Positions 51,918-60,743 of a stretch of 64,000 bases of DNA are shown here, piece by piece. The translations under genes were made by a program, and so were the position numbers. The notes under the pieces are model-generated. The model was not told where the DNA came from and searched no databases. It worked only from the letters and a program-made list of their open reading frames with translations. Each line of letters begins with the position of its first letter. Position 1 is the stretch's first letter. The DNA is from an uncultured Lachnospiraceae bacterium (GTDB lineage: Bacteria; Bacillota; Clostridia; Lachnospirales; Lachnospiraceae). The DNA is taken from assembly GCA_902761585.1 (NCBI GenBank), contig CACWKX010000003.1, forward strand, positions 62,001 to 126,000, given 5' to 3'.

Positions 51918-53072
51918 ATGAAGAGAACGAATCATCCCGGACAGAAGGCAAGACTCAGGAGCAGGAAGCATATTCGGTGCGGCCTGCTTCTGGGTCTTTT
52001 TGGCGTGGCGGTTCTTTTGCTGTTTCTGAGAAGGAAAAGTTTTCTTCATGCCCAGGCACCGAAGGTGGCGGCCAGCCGCAGTGCCAGATCCAGTGTGATG
52101 GTCAGGACGCAGTCCGCGCAGAAGGATGGAGGCCTTGCGGAGGTGGGACTGTCGATGGACGAGGTGCCGGCGTCTTATACCTATGAGCCAGCCGAAAGCG
52201 GCACAATCGAGAAATTCTGGTACACGACGAACACGTATGGCCTTTACGGAAGGGCAGAGAAGGAGATCCGCAAGTATGCGGAGGTTTACCTTCCATACGG
52301 ATATGACCCCTCGGAAAGGTATCCGGTTTTTTACCTCATGCATGGAGCGGGCGGAAGTGCCGAGCGGTTTTTCGGCTCCTCGCTCCAGCCGAAGGAGCTC
52401 AAATATGTTGTCGACAACATGATCGCCCTCGGGGAGATCCGGCCGATGATCTTTGTGGGGCTGACCTACTATCCAAAGCAGGGACAGCAGCGGGAGGACG
52501 ACTGGGACGCGGAATATACCAAGGGATTTGTGGACGAGCTGCGCCGGGACGTGCTTCCTCAGGTGGAGAGCCATTACAGCACCTTTGCAGAGACGGTCGA
52601 TGAGGCCGGCCTGAGGGCATCCAGGTGGCAGAGATCCTTCGGAGGGTTTTCGATGGGGAGCGTCACCACGTACTACCGGCTCTGCGACTGCCTGGACTAT
52701 TTTCACTCATTTCTGGGGATGAGCGGTTCCCTGTACTGGGGGCCGGACGCGCAGGAGAGTGGAACGATGGCCGACTTCGGTGCGCAGTATATCATGGATG
52801 CGGTCGCTGTCCAGGGATACACGAAGGATGATTTTTTCCTGTATTCCTGCGTCGGGTCGGAGGATTTCGCGCTGAATGTCGTGGAGGCGCAGGTGCGGGA
52901 TGAGAAGAATCATCCGGAATTTTTTTCCTTCGGGGACGGCGGGACAGCAGCCAATGTTGTTTTTGAAATCGGGGACGGCGAGGTGCACCATGGGAGCCAC
53001 GGGACAACCCGGTACCTGTACAATGCGCTTCCAATTTTCTCAAAGCTGATGGAGGTGCCGGATGAGACGTGA
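51918..53072 (+). CDS. Membrane-anchored esterase (alpha/beta hydrolase, esterase D/feruloyl-esterase-like)
   Basis: About 384 residues. A basic N-terminus and one hydrophobic helix (CGLLLGLFGVAVLLLFL) act as signal anchor, followed by a Ser/Ala-rich stretch and an alpha/beta hydrolase domain: KYAEVYLPYGYDPSERYPVFYLMHGAGGS, nucleophile elbow GGFSMGSVTTYY and a C-terminal GDGEVHHGSHGT with the likely His. This resembles carbohydrate esterase family 1 and tributyrin/feruloyl esterases. It acts outside the cell, perhaps on acylated plant polysaccharide; substrate unproven. ATG 51918 follows AAGGAGATG. It overlaps the next gene by 11 bases. Confidence 0.85.
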   Translation: MKRTNHPGQKARLRSRKHIRCGLLLGLFGVAVLLLFLRRKSFLHAQAPKVAASRSARSSVMVRTQSAQKDGGLAEVGLSMDEVPASYTYEPAESGTIEKFWYTTNTYGLYGRAEKEIRKYAEVYLPYGYDPSERYPVFYLMHGAGGSAERFFGSSLQPKELKYVVDNMIALGEIRPMIFVGLTYYPKQGQQREDDWDAEYTKGFVDELRRDVLPQVESHYSTFAETVDEAGLRASRWQRSFGGFSMGSVTTYYRLCDCLDYFHSFLGMSGSLYWGPDAQESGTMADFGAQYIMDAVAVQGYTKDDFFLYSCVGSEDFALNVVEAQVRDEKNHPEFFSFGDGGTAANVVFEIGDGEVHHGSHGTTRYLYNALPIFSKLMEVPDET

Positions 53073-53910
53073 ACAGTCGATCGGGGAGATTTCGGACGGA
53101 AGGCGGTACAGAGCGGATGATCTGGTGAAGATCGGGACAAATGGCTGTCTGGGCTGCTGTGACTGCTGCAGGATGGATGCGCTGATTGTGCTGGATCCAT
53201 GGGATATCTATCAGCTGAAGAAGGCTTCAGGCTGCGGCCTGGAGAAGCTTCTGAATGTGACAGTCAGGCTTGAGGTGATCGACGGGCTGATCCAGCCGGT
53301 GCTGGCCATGGCAGGGGGCGCATGCCCTTATCTTGGGGCGGATGGAAGATGTGAGATCCACGCGTATCGCCCGGGAATCTGCAGGCTTTATCCGCTCGGG
53401 CGCTGCTGGGAGGACGGGGACTTCTCCTACATTCTGCAGGTCGGAGAGTGTACACACTGCACCGGCAGCAAGGTAAAGGTGAAAAAATGGCTGGGCATTC
53501 CTGATCTTTCGCGGTACGAGGCATACTGCAGAACCTGGCACGCCTTTCTGAAGGCAGCGCAGGCGTGCTGCGAGGGCGGGGAAGGAAGCACGGGGACGGA
53601 GCAGATGCGGGGGACAGCTGCCGGAAGCACAGGCGCCGCGCAGACGCAGGGGACAGCTGCCGGGCGTACAGGAGCCGCGCGGACGCAGGGGACAGCTGCC
53701 GGGCGTACAGGAGCCGCGCGGACGCAGGGGACAGCTGCCGGGCGCACGGATGCCGCACAGGATCATCTTCGGAAAATTGTCTGCATGCAGATCCTGGAAA
53801 AGTGCTATCTGGCCGGATTTGACACAGAGAAGGACTTCTACCCGCAGTTTGAGGATCAGCTTCAGGCGGCTTGCCGCTCCCTTGGGATCGGCAGTATTCA
53901 GAGACTGTAA
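53062..53910 (+). CDS. YkgJ-family cysteine-cluster protein with internal tandem repeats
   Basis: 282 residues. A cysteine cluster typical of the YkgJ/CxxCxxCC family is seen in GCLGCCDCC, then CPYL, CEIHAYRPGICRLYPLGRC and GECTHC; the family probably binds a metal or Fe-S cluster, function unknown. Residues about 184-233 are an insertion of a 13-residue Gly/Thr/Ala/Arg repeat (GTAAGRTGAARTQ) not expected in the family, followed by a helical tail with CMQILEKC. Starts inside the end of the esterase gene with TGGAGGTG as ribosome binding site. Confidence 0.82.
   Translation: MRREQSIGEISDGRRYRADDLVKIGTNGCLGCCDCCRMDALIVLDPWDIYQLKKASGCGLEKLLNVTVRLEVIDGLIQPVLAMAGGACPYLGADGRCEIHAYRPGICRLYPLGRCWEDGDFSYILQVGECTHCTGSKVKVKKWLGIPDLSRYEAYCRTWHAFLKAAQACCEGGEGSTGTEQMRGTAAGSTGAAQTQGTAAGRTGAARTQGTAAGRTGAARTQGTAAGRTDAAQDHLRKIVCMQILEKCYLAGFDTEKDFYPQFEDQLQAACRSLGIGSIQRL
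53611..53760 (+). repeat. 39-nt tandem repeat inside the YkgJ-family gene
   Basis: Units 53611-53649, 53650-53688, 53689-53727 and a partial 53728-53760. The second and third are identical, so the array is recently expanded and keeps the frame. Confidence 0.9.
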
Positions 53911-54034
53911 TCAGGCCGCCGCGTCGGGGTCTTCGTCTTCTGTCTGCGGCATCGCCGGATGGCACTTTCACACAGAATCATGGACAGAGATTCCTTCCGC
54001 AGGCAGACAGGAAGATGCCGGCAGGGTGATCCTG

Positions 54035-54043
54035 TGGTATACT
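54035..54043 (+). promoter_or_regulatory. Possible extended -10 promoter of gtrA
   Basis: TGGTATACT is an extended -10 (TGN-TATACT); no convincing -35 is seen. Confidence 0.4.
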
Positions 54044-54081
54044 CTCTGCGGTCGCAGTCAGCCTGGAATCCGGAGAACATC

Positions 54082-54170
54082 AAATTGTCCCGCACGCGTG
54101 AGGGAGCAGGATGAAGTCCCTCAACGCAGAGAAGGACGAGGGAAATTGTCCGGCACGCGTGCGGGGCAGG
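54082..54170 (+). repeat. Pair of 28-29-nt direct repeats in the gtrA leader
   Basis: 54082-54110 and 54143-54170 share AAATTGTCC-(C/G)GCACGCGTG-(A/C)GGG-GCAGGA. The second contains the palindrome GCACGCGTGC. Between and around them the gap 53911-54235 (325 bases) holds no credible gene. Confidence 0.7.
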
Positions 54171-54235
54171 AAGCTGAGTTGTGCAGAGCAGATGGAGAAA
54201 AGTGAAAGAAGCGGCAGACGATAAGGGGGCTGGAC

Positions 54236-54724
54236 ATGAGAGAAGAGAAACAGGAAGCGGCAGATAACGGACGACAGGGGACCTCCGACAGGATGGATCT
54301 CGGAGAGGTGATCCGATATCTTGTGATGGGCGGTCTCACAACGGTTGTGAGCTGGGGAACCTATGCCCTGTTCGCCAAAAACCTTGGGATGGGCATTACG
54401 GCTTCAAACATCCTGTCGTGGGTCTGCGCGGTCATTTTCGCCTACCTGACCAATAAAGTCTGGGTCTTTCATTCCTACAGCTGGAAGATCGGGTTCGTCC
54501 TTCGGGAAGTAGCCCTGTTTATCTCGGCAAGGCTCATGACCGGCGTCATTGAGATGGCCGGCGTTCCGCTCCTGGTGAAGGCCGGACTGAATCAGAAACT
54601 GTTCGGGGTCAAGGGGATGCTTGCCAAGGTCGCAGTCAGTATCCTGGTCGTGATTCTGAACTATGTATTCTCAAAGCTGATTATCTTCCGGAAAAAGGAA
54701 AAGCAGGCAGCAGGAAAGGCCTGA
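54236..54724 (+). CDS. GtrA family membrane protein
   Basis: 162 residues, four predicted membrane helices. It shows the GtrA pattern: IRYLVMGGLTTVVSWGTYALF, NILSWVCAVIFAYLTNKVWVF and a last helix NYVFSKLIIFRKK. GtrA-type proteins are thought to flip or help translocate undecaprenyl-phosphate-linked sugars made by a GtrB-type transferase, which is encoded 76 bases downstream. Likely role: sugar modification of a cell-surface polymer. Confidence 0.9.
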   Translation: MREEKQEAADNGRQGTSDRMDLGEVIRYLVMGGLTTVVSWGTYALFAKNLGMGITASNILSWVCAVIFAYLTNKVWVFHSYSWKIGFVLREVALFISARLMTGVIEMAGVPLLVKAGLNQKLFGVKGMLAKVAVSILVVILNYVFSKLIIFRKKEKQAAGKA

Positions 54725-54800
54725 CAGACGGATCCCTCTACATGATATAAAAATATCGCTGTGAGACAAGATCAAGAACAGATCAGCAGGAGGAGCAGTT

Positions 54801-55715
54801 ATGCCATCGTTATCGGTGATTCTGCCGGCATACAATGAGGAAGCGATGCTTCCGAAGACCGCAAAGGTACTGGTGCAGGTGCTGGAAAGTGAAAACATTG
54901 ACTATGAGCTTGTCTTTGTGGACGATGGCTCGAAGGATCTGACCTGGAGCGAGATCCTGACCGCCCATCAGGCAAATGAGCGGGTGCATGGCGTCCATTT
55001 CTCAAGGAACTTCGGCAAGGAGGCGGCAATCTTCGCAGGGCTTGCGGCCGCAAAGGGAGACTGTGCGGCGGTGATGGACTGTGACCTGCAGCATCCGCCG
55101 CAGACCCTGGTTCAGATGTACCGGCTCTGGCAGCAGGGCTATGAGGTGATCGAGGGCGTCAAGAAGAGCCGCGGGAAGGAAAGCGGCGCGCATAGGGCAG
55201 CGGCAGGAATGTTTTACAGTCTGATGTCAAAAGCGATAAAGATCGATATGTCACGCGCCTCGGACTTCAAGCTGCTCGACAGAAGAGCGGTGAACACGCT
55301 GCTTGACATGCCGGAGCAGAATGCCTTCTTCCGGGCGATGAGTGCCTGGATTGGTTTCCGGCAGACACAGGTGGAATTTGACGTTCAGGAGCGGGAAGCC
55401 GGCGTCTCCAAGTGGTCGACCCGCAAGCTGATCCGCTATGCAATCAGCAACATTGCAGGCTATTCGGCTGCCCCGATGCAGTGTGTGACCTGGGCGGGCG
55501 CTGCATTTCTGATCTTTGCGATCGTTCTGGGAATCCAGACCCTTGTCCGCTATTTCACGGGACATGCGGTGGAGGGCTTCACAACGGTCATTCTTCTGGT
55601 GCTTCTGACAGGCAGCATCATCATGATTTCGCTGGGTGTGATCGGGTATTATATCGCCAGAATCTATGAGGAAGCAAAGCGAAGACCGCGCTATATTGTG
55701 TCCCGGACGGTCTGA
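54801..55715 (+). CDS. GT2 family polyprenyl-phosphate-type glycosyltransferase (GtrB/DPM1-like)
   Basis: 304 residues: an N-terminal GT-A domain (LSVILPAYNEEAMLPK; nucleotide-binding FVDDGSKD; metal motif MDCDLQHPP) and two C-terminal membrane helices (about residues 230-250 and 262-285). The fold matches enzymes that transfer a sugar onto undecaprenyl phosphate. It is paired with GtrA and precedes the LTA synthase, so the sugar may decorate teichoic-type polymers. AGGAGGAG lies before the ATG. Confidence 0.9.
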   Translation: MPSLSVILPAYNEEAMLPKTAKVLVQVLESENIDYELVFVDDGSKDLTWSEILTAHQANERVHGVHFSRNFGKEAAIFAGLAAAKGDCAAVMDCDLQHPPQTLVQMYRLWQQGYEVIEGVKKSRGKESGAHRAAAGMFYSLMSKAIKIDMSRASDFKLLDRRAVNTLLDMPEQNAFFRAMSAWIGFRQTQVEFDVQEREAGVSKWSTRKLIRYAISNIAGYSAAPMQCVTWAGAAFLIFAIVLGIQTLVRYFTGHAVEGFTTVILLVLLTGSIIMISLGVIGYYIARIYEEAKRRPRYIVSRTV

Positions 55716-55743
55716 TCTTATGATAATTTTCATAGAAAGTTCA

Positions 55744-55772
55744 TTGTTATACCGCATTTTTGCTGTTATAAT
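55744..55772 (+). promoter_or_regulatory. Promoter of the LTA synthase gene
   Basis: TTGTTA (55744-55749), a 17-base spacer and a perfect TATAAT (55767-55772). Confidence 0.8.
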
Positions 55773-55870
55773 ACTCGGCGCATGCGGCTGGACTTAATCA
55801 GTCAGAGAGCCGGGGGAGAAAGCCGGCAGAAGCCGTGAGCGGTACATGAAAGGATCGCCCTGACTTCAGC

Positions 55871-58171
55871 ATGCAGAATGGCCAGACAGTACAGAAAAGG
55901 CAGATGCGGATGAGTGAGGAGAAGGATTTGAAGGGACAAGATGAGAACCGGGAAACGGACGCCGGGTTTGAATCAAAAGGACAGGAGATGCCCGGGACCG
56001 CTGGTCAGAATGAACGCACACCCGGGAAGAGAAAAGGCTGGAGAAAGCAGACAGCTGACCCGAAAAAAGCAGGTGAAGAGAAAGACACTGCGGCATCGCC
56101 GGGTGGACCGCTGGTTCGGGAGAAAGCGAGATGGAGAGTCATCCGTTTCATGCTGTATTTCCTGATGATGTTCATGCTGATTGCCGGGCTGTCGGCAAAG
56201 TGGGTCACCGATGAGTGGGGGGATCTGTCACTGGACGAAGTGATGTTTACGATCACCCAGCCGCTGAAGGGAACAGACTCCGGGATTATCTGGGGATATA
56301 TCGGATACTGTATCGTTGGTCCGGTCGTTCTTCTGGCTGTACTGCTTGCCATCTATCATCTCTTCCTGATGCCCAAGCAGCCTCCGAAGGGGAAAAAGCA
56401 GAAAAAGGACGGGAAAGCAATTCGCGCAGCAGCAGAGCTTTCATCGGAGAAGGAAGAGGTAATCCGGAAGGATTATGCGAAAAAAAATACAAAGGCAAGA
56501 CGGCTGATCAGAAGATTTCTCCTTCCGGCAGTCACAGTCGCAGCAGTTGTCTTCGGAAGTATCCAGATTGGCAGAATCTGGAACAAGCTTGGAATCGGGC
56601 AGCGGATCGCCTCCATGGGCGAGAAGTCCACTTATATCGAGGACAATTATGTCGATCCGGCAACGACAACACTGACATTTCCGGAGAAGAAAAGAAACCT
56701 GATTTACATCTTTCTGGAGTCGATGGAGATGTCCTACTCGGATCGGGACAGCGGAGGTCTCTTCGATGAAAGCTTGATTCCCGAGCTGACCGAGCTTGCA
56801 AAGGATACCAATAATATCGATTTTGCCGGGAAGGATCAGTCTACAAAACTGGATGGCGGCAATGCGCTCAAGTACAGTACATGGACGATGGCAGGCATGT
56901 GGGCTGCGACAAGCGGGCTTCCGCTGAAGATCCCGATTGAAATCAACGGTGTCGGAACAAACTTCATGAACACGCAGGATTCGTTCTTCCCGAACCTGAC
57001 CTGCCTGGGCGATATTCTCTCGAAAGAGGGATATACCATGGAGATGATGTTTGGCTCTGACGCAACATTCGGCGGACGGCGTCTCTGCTTCACAGAACAC
57101 GGTAATTTCAATTTTGATGACTGGAAACTGTACACGACAAACGGGACACTGCCTTCCGACTACAAGGTCTGGTGGGGATTTGAGGATACGAAGCTCTTTG
57201 AGTATGCAAAGAACAAGCTGACGGAGCTCGGCAATTCCGGAAAACCGTTTGACTTCACGATGCTGACCGTCGATACCCATTATCCGGAAGGGTACAAGGA
57301 TACCGGGTATGAGGAGGTCTTCCCGGATCAGTACAAGAATGTGATCCACCTCTCCGACAAGCAGGTTGCAGAATTTGTGAAATGGATTCAGCAGCAGGAC
57401 TGGTATGACAACACGACGGTTGTCATCTCCGGCGATCATCCGACGATGAACAAGGAGATCTGCGCCGGAGCATCCTACGATTACAGGAGAAAGGTTTATA
57501 CCTGCTATCTCAACTCGGCTGTCAAGCCGGTGCGTGATGACTACAGGGAGTTTGCGACGATCGACAATTTCCCGACAACGCTGGCAGCGCTCGGGGTCAA
57601 GATTGACGGAGACCGCCTTGGAATGGGAACCAATCTGTTCTCCGACAAGGATACGCTGATTGAGAAGGATGGTCTGGATTATGTAAACACCGAGCTCATG
57701 AAGAGCTCTGACTGGATGGATGAGCAGTCGAACCTGAAGAAGGTCACGGCGGACATTCACTATGGTGAGTATGACCCGGAGACCTCGACGATTACTTACA
57801 CGATCGACAATGTCACCTCCGACAAGGTGGAGGGCTTCAGGGCGTCGCTTCATATGTATGGGTACACGGTGAACGGCTCCGATTATGTTTCCTGGACGGA
57901 TTCAACGGAGATCAAGCCGGGCGTCTTCCAGATTGTGATCAAGATTCCGACCGAACAGGCCTTTGACGGGCGGATCAAAATCCAGCCGCATTGTATGATC
58001 GATGGTGTGCGGGGCATCCACATCGACACGCATTACTACCACCTGAAGTACGATGCAGGAGGTGGAAATGCAGAATCATATCAGTGTGATAAGTACGGCG
58101 CAGAGCTGAAGCCGGATGCCTGGTACAAGAGAGCCTTTGACTGGGCGAAGGGCCTGTTCAGCAAGAATTAA
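55871..58171 (+). CDS. LTA synthase family phosphoglycerol transferase
   Basis: Membrane enzyme of 766 residues with an extracellular sulfatase-fold catalytic domain. A charged cytoplasmic N-terminus (about 90 residues) precedes helices near residues 95-115, 130-160 and 215-235. Catalytic elements: FLESMEMSYSD (metal Glu), STWTMAGMWAATSG (nucleophile Thr, about residue 337), MLTVDTHYPEGY and VVISGDHPTMN. A C-terminal beta domain (residues about 640-740) is extra compared with LtaS. Start uncertain: ATG 55871 is listed; ATG 55910 has a better spaced AAAAGG. Makes polyglycerol-phosphate or related polymer; neighbours GtrA/GT2 may decorate it. Confidence 0.9.
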   Translation: MQNGQTVQKRQMRMSEEKDLKGQDENRETDAGFESKGQEMPGTAGQNERTPGKRKGWRKQTADPKKAGEEKDTAASPGGPLVREKARWRVIRFMLYFLMMFMLIAGLSAKWVTDEWGDLSLDEVMFTITQPLKGTDSGIIWGYIGYCIVGPVVLLAVLLAIYHLFLMPKQPPKGKKQKKDGKAIRAAAELSSEKEEVIRKDYAKKNTKARRLIRRFLLPAVTVAAVVFGSIQIGRIWNKLGIGQRIASMGEKSTYIEDNYVDPATTTLTFPEKKRNLIYIFLESMEMSYSDRDSGGLFDESLIPELTELAKDTNNIDFAGKDQSTKLDGGNALKYSTWTMAGMWAATSGLPLKIPIEINGVGTNFMNTQDSFFPNLTCLGDILSKEGYTMEMMFGSDATFGGRRLCFTEHGNFNFDDWKLYTTNGTLPSDYKVWWGFEDTKLFEYAKNKLTELGNSGKPFDFTMLTVDTHYPEGYKDTGYEEVFPDQYKNVIHLSDKQVAEFVKWIQQQDWYDNTTVVISGDHPTMNKEICAGASYDYRRKVYTCYLNSAVKPVRDDYREFATIDNFPTTLAALGVKIDGDRLGMGTNLFSDKDTLIEKDGLDYVNTELMKSSDWMDEQSNLKKVTADIHYGEYDPETSTITYTIDNVTSDKVEGFRASLHMYGYTVNGSDYVSWTDSTEIKPGVFQIVIKIPTEQAFDGRIKIQPHCMIDGVRGIHIDTHYYHLKYDAGGGNAESYQCDKYGAELKPDAWYKRAFDWAKGLFSKN

Positions 58172-58190
58172 GCAAATAAAAAGCAAATAA

Positions 58191-58228
58191 AAAACACGGG
58201 GTTCCGATGAGGGGATCCCGTGTTTTTT
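58191..58228. terminator. Bidirectional terminator between the LTA synthase and S1-domain genes
   Basis: ACACGGG (58194-58200) pairs with CCCGTGT (58217-58223), flanked by an A-run on the left and a T-run on the right, so it serves both convergent genes. Confidence 0.88.
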
Positions 58229-58345
58229 GTGAAGTCTGCAGCCTGCGTTCCAAAGACAGCAGAAGCTGCCTGGCAGTCCTGGGCGGCATGCTGCCGGTAA
58301 AACACCGCCCGGCCGCCGTGGATGGCGACTTGGCAGCGGCCGGCA

Positions 58346-59434
58346 TCAGAGACGAATATTTTTCAGAAGGGCACCGAGTCCGGTCCCGATTTCTTCGCTC
58401 TTCGGAAGGTCATAGTGCTCCTCCCTTGTGTCTGTCTGCGGATCTCCTTCATCCTCGATCGCCTTCATACTCAGGGAAACTCGCCCATCCGCAACCTTGG
58501 TAATCTTGACACGAACCTTCTGCCCGACCTTCAGAACATCCGCTGGTGATTTGATCCGTTTCTGACTGATCTGGGAGACATGGAGCAGACCTGTCACGCC
58601 CTCTCCGATATCGACAAACGCGCCAAAGTCCTTCAGGGATTCGACGGTTCCTTCCGTGATGGTGCCTGGCTTCACGAGGGCAATGTGTGCCCTGCGCTCC
58701 TCCTCGCGTTTCTCATGGAGGATGTCCTTAGCGGAGAGGACAAGATGATTGCCATCTTCATCCGCTGTGATGACCCGGACATCGATCTCTTTCCCGATCC
58801 ATCCAGGGAGATCGTCATCGGACACATAGCCCAGGCTGAGCTTGGATGCCGGGATAAATGCGCGGATACCGTCCAGGTAGGCGATCGCGCCAGCCTTTGT
58901 CACGCCGGAGATCTTCACGCGGACATTCTCCTTCGAAGCCAGAAGGCTTCTGGCACGGTCCCAGGCCGCCAGACTGGCTGCCTTTTTCAGTGAAAGGCCG
59001 ATATGACCATGATCATCCCGCCGGATGACCGTCGCCTGAAATTTCTGACCGACGCTGATGTGCTCGCGGATGGAATACGAGGGATCGTCGCTGACATCCT
59101 CCTTCCGGATGATGCCGTCCGTATAGGAGGCAATGTCAACCGTGACCTTGTCATCCTCCACGCCGACAACCTCGCAGTCCAGTGTATCGCCTTCGCGGAT
59201 CGGGCGGAAGGAAGCATTCAGCTCCGCTTCCACATCGGCCATGGTCTGCGGCTCGTCAGCCTGCGCCTCCGGTACCTGCGTGCCGGATTCTTCGCTCACA
59301 GCCTGCTGTTCATCCGCCTGCGGCTTTGAAGCCTGCGGTGCGTCAGCATTCGCACTGGCGGTCTGCGGCGTTGCAGCCGCTGCCTGGCCTGCCTCATTTT
59401 CTGACAGCGCCTCTGATTTGATTTCATCTGCCAT
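58346..59434 (-). CDS. S1 RNA-binding domain protein (ribosomal S1-like)
   Basis: 362 residues with an acidic/Ala/Gln-rich N-terminus (about residues 1-70) and three S1 OB-folds: IREGDTLDCEVVGVEDDKV, a central degenerate one (NVRVKISGVTKAGAIAYLDGIRAFIPASKL) and a canonical last one (GTITEGTVESLKDFGAFVDIGEGVTGLLHVSQIS). Probably binds mRNA or ribosomes as Firmicutes S1 homologues do. GGGAGGG is well placed for the start at 59434; the frame extends to 59605 without a start site. It converges on the LTA synthase. Confidence 0.9.
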   Translation of the reverse strand: MADEIKSEALSENEAGQAAAATPQTASANADAPQASKPQADEQQAVSEESGTQVPEAQADEPQTMADVEAELNASFRPIREGDTLDCEVVGVEDDKVTVDIASYTDGIIRKEDVSDDPSYSIREHISVGQKFQATVIRRDDHGHIGLSLKKAASLAAWDRARSLLASKENVRVKISGVTKAGAIAYLDGIRAFIPASKLSLGYVSDDDLPGWIGKEIDVRVITADEDGNHLVLSAKDILHEKREEERRAHIALVKPGTITEGTVESLKDFGAFVDIGEGVTGLLHVSQISQKRIKSPADVLKVGQKVRVKITKVADGRVSLSMKAIEDEGDPQTDTREEHYDLPKSEEIGTGLGALLKNIRL

Positions 59435-59600
59435 AGTGGTACCCTCCCAAAGCATTGTGCGCAGGGGAAAGCTGCGCGCGGTTTTCCAACAGTATAGCAC
59501 AACAGAGGGACAAAACATACGGATGATTTGAGCAATTTGCACAGCCGGGCTGCATGCTTTATAAGAACGCAGAACGGAGGAGGCAGAACCGCTCAGACGG

Positions 59601-59629
59601 TTCACACGGTCTTCAAGCGGTGCTATAAT
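59601..59629 (+). promoter_or_regulatory. Promoter of the Sua5 gene
   Basis: TTCACA (59601-59606), a 17-base spacer and a perfect TATAAT (59624-59629). Confidence 0.7.
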
Positions 59630-59668
59630 AAAACCCGGCTGCAGGTACAGCTGACAGAAGGGACAAAT

Positions 59669-60715
59669 ATGAATACCATATATGCAGATATGACAGAGGG
59701 AATCGACCAGAAGCTGATGCAGAAGGCTGGCGATATCCTTTTATCGGGCGGGTTGGTTGCATTTCCGACCGAGACAGTCTACGGCCTTGGGGGAAACGCG
59801 CTTGATGCGGAAGCCTCAAGAAAGATATATGCGGCGAAGGGAAGACCTTCGGACAATCCGCTGATTGTCCATATTGCGGAGTTTGATGCACTTGAGCAGA
59901 TTGTCACAAAGGTTCCTCAGGAGGCGAGAGACCTTGCGGACGCGTTCTGGCCGGGACCGATGACGATGATTCTCAACAAGAATGACAGTGTTCCGGCTTC
60001 AACAACGGGCGGCCTTGAAACCGTGGCAATTCGGATGCCGGACAATGAGATCGCTGCGGAGATGATTCGGGCGGGAGGTGGCTTTATTGCAGCGCCGTCC
60101 GCCAATACGTCCGGAAGGCCGAGCCCGACGACGGCACAGCATGTGAAGGACGATCTGGACGGCAAGATTGATATGATCATTGACGGCGGACCGGTTGGAA
60201 TCGGAGTTGAGTCGACGATTATCGATCTGACAGAAAAAATTCCGATGATTCTCAGACCCGGGTATATCAATATGGAGATGCTTCGGGGCGTGCTGGGAGA
60301 AGTCCGGATGGACCCGGGGCTTCATTTCAATGACCCGAATTTCCATCCGAAGGCACCGGGCATGAAGTACCGCCACTATGCGCCGAAGGCACCGCTCACA
60401 ATTGTGGAGGGACCGCAGGACAGGGTTGTGGAGAAGATCCGGTCTCTGACGGCACAGAAGGAGTCTGCCGGAGGAAAGGTTGGAATCATCGCGACGGATG
60501 AGTCTGCGGCAGCTTATGACAGAGGAATCGTCAAGTCCATCGGGACGAGGACGGAGGAGATCACCATATCCATGCATCTGTATGGAATTCTGCGGGATTT
60601 CGATGATCTGGGGGTGGATGTGATCTATTCGGAAGCCTTCGATACACCGAGAATGGGGCAGGCGATCATGAATCGTCTGATCAAGGCTGCAGGCCACCAG
60701 GTCATCAGGGTCTGA
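59669..60715 (+). CDS. L-threonylcarbamoyladenylate synthase (Sua5/YwlC type)
   Basis: 348 residues: an N-terminal YrdC domain (GGLVAFPTETVYGLGGNALD, KGRPSDNPLIVHI, APSANTSGRPSPTTAQHV) and a C-terminal Sua5 domain (PGMKYRHYAPKAPL). Makes threonylcarbamoyl-AMP, the first step of t6A tRNA modification at position 37. ATG 59669 follows CAGAAGGGAC; the upstream opening at 59528 precedes the promoter and is rejected. It heads a run with the phosphatase-like gene and upp, as in many Clostridia. Confidence 0.94.
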   Translation: MNTIYADMTEGIDQKLMQKAGDILLSGGLVAFPTETVYGLGGNALDAEASRKIYAAKGRPSDNPLIVHIAEFDALEQIVTKVPQEARDLADAFWPGPMTMILNKNDSVPASTTGGLETVAIRMPDNEIAAEMIRAGGGFIAAPSANTSGRPSPTTAQHVKDDLDGKIDMIIDGGPVGIGVESTIIDLTEKIPMILRPGYINMEMLRGVLGEVRMDPGLHFNDPNFHPKAPGMKYRHYAPKAPLTIVEGPQDRVVEKIRSLTAQKESAGGKVGIIATDESAAAYDRGIVKSIGTRTEEITISMHLYGILRDFDDLGVDVIYSEAFDTPRMGQAIMNRLIKAAGHQVIRV

Positions 60716-60743
60716 CGGGCAGGGAGACTTCTCTGCCGGAGGT

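Noticed and set aside
56441..57853. 470-codon minus-strand frame opposite the LTA synthase
   Set aside because: Shadow of a conserved catalytic domain; no independent support.
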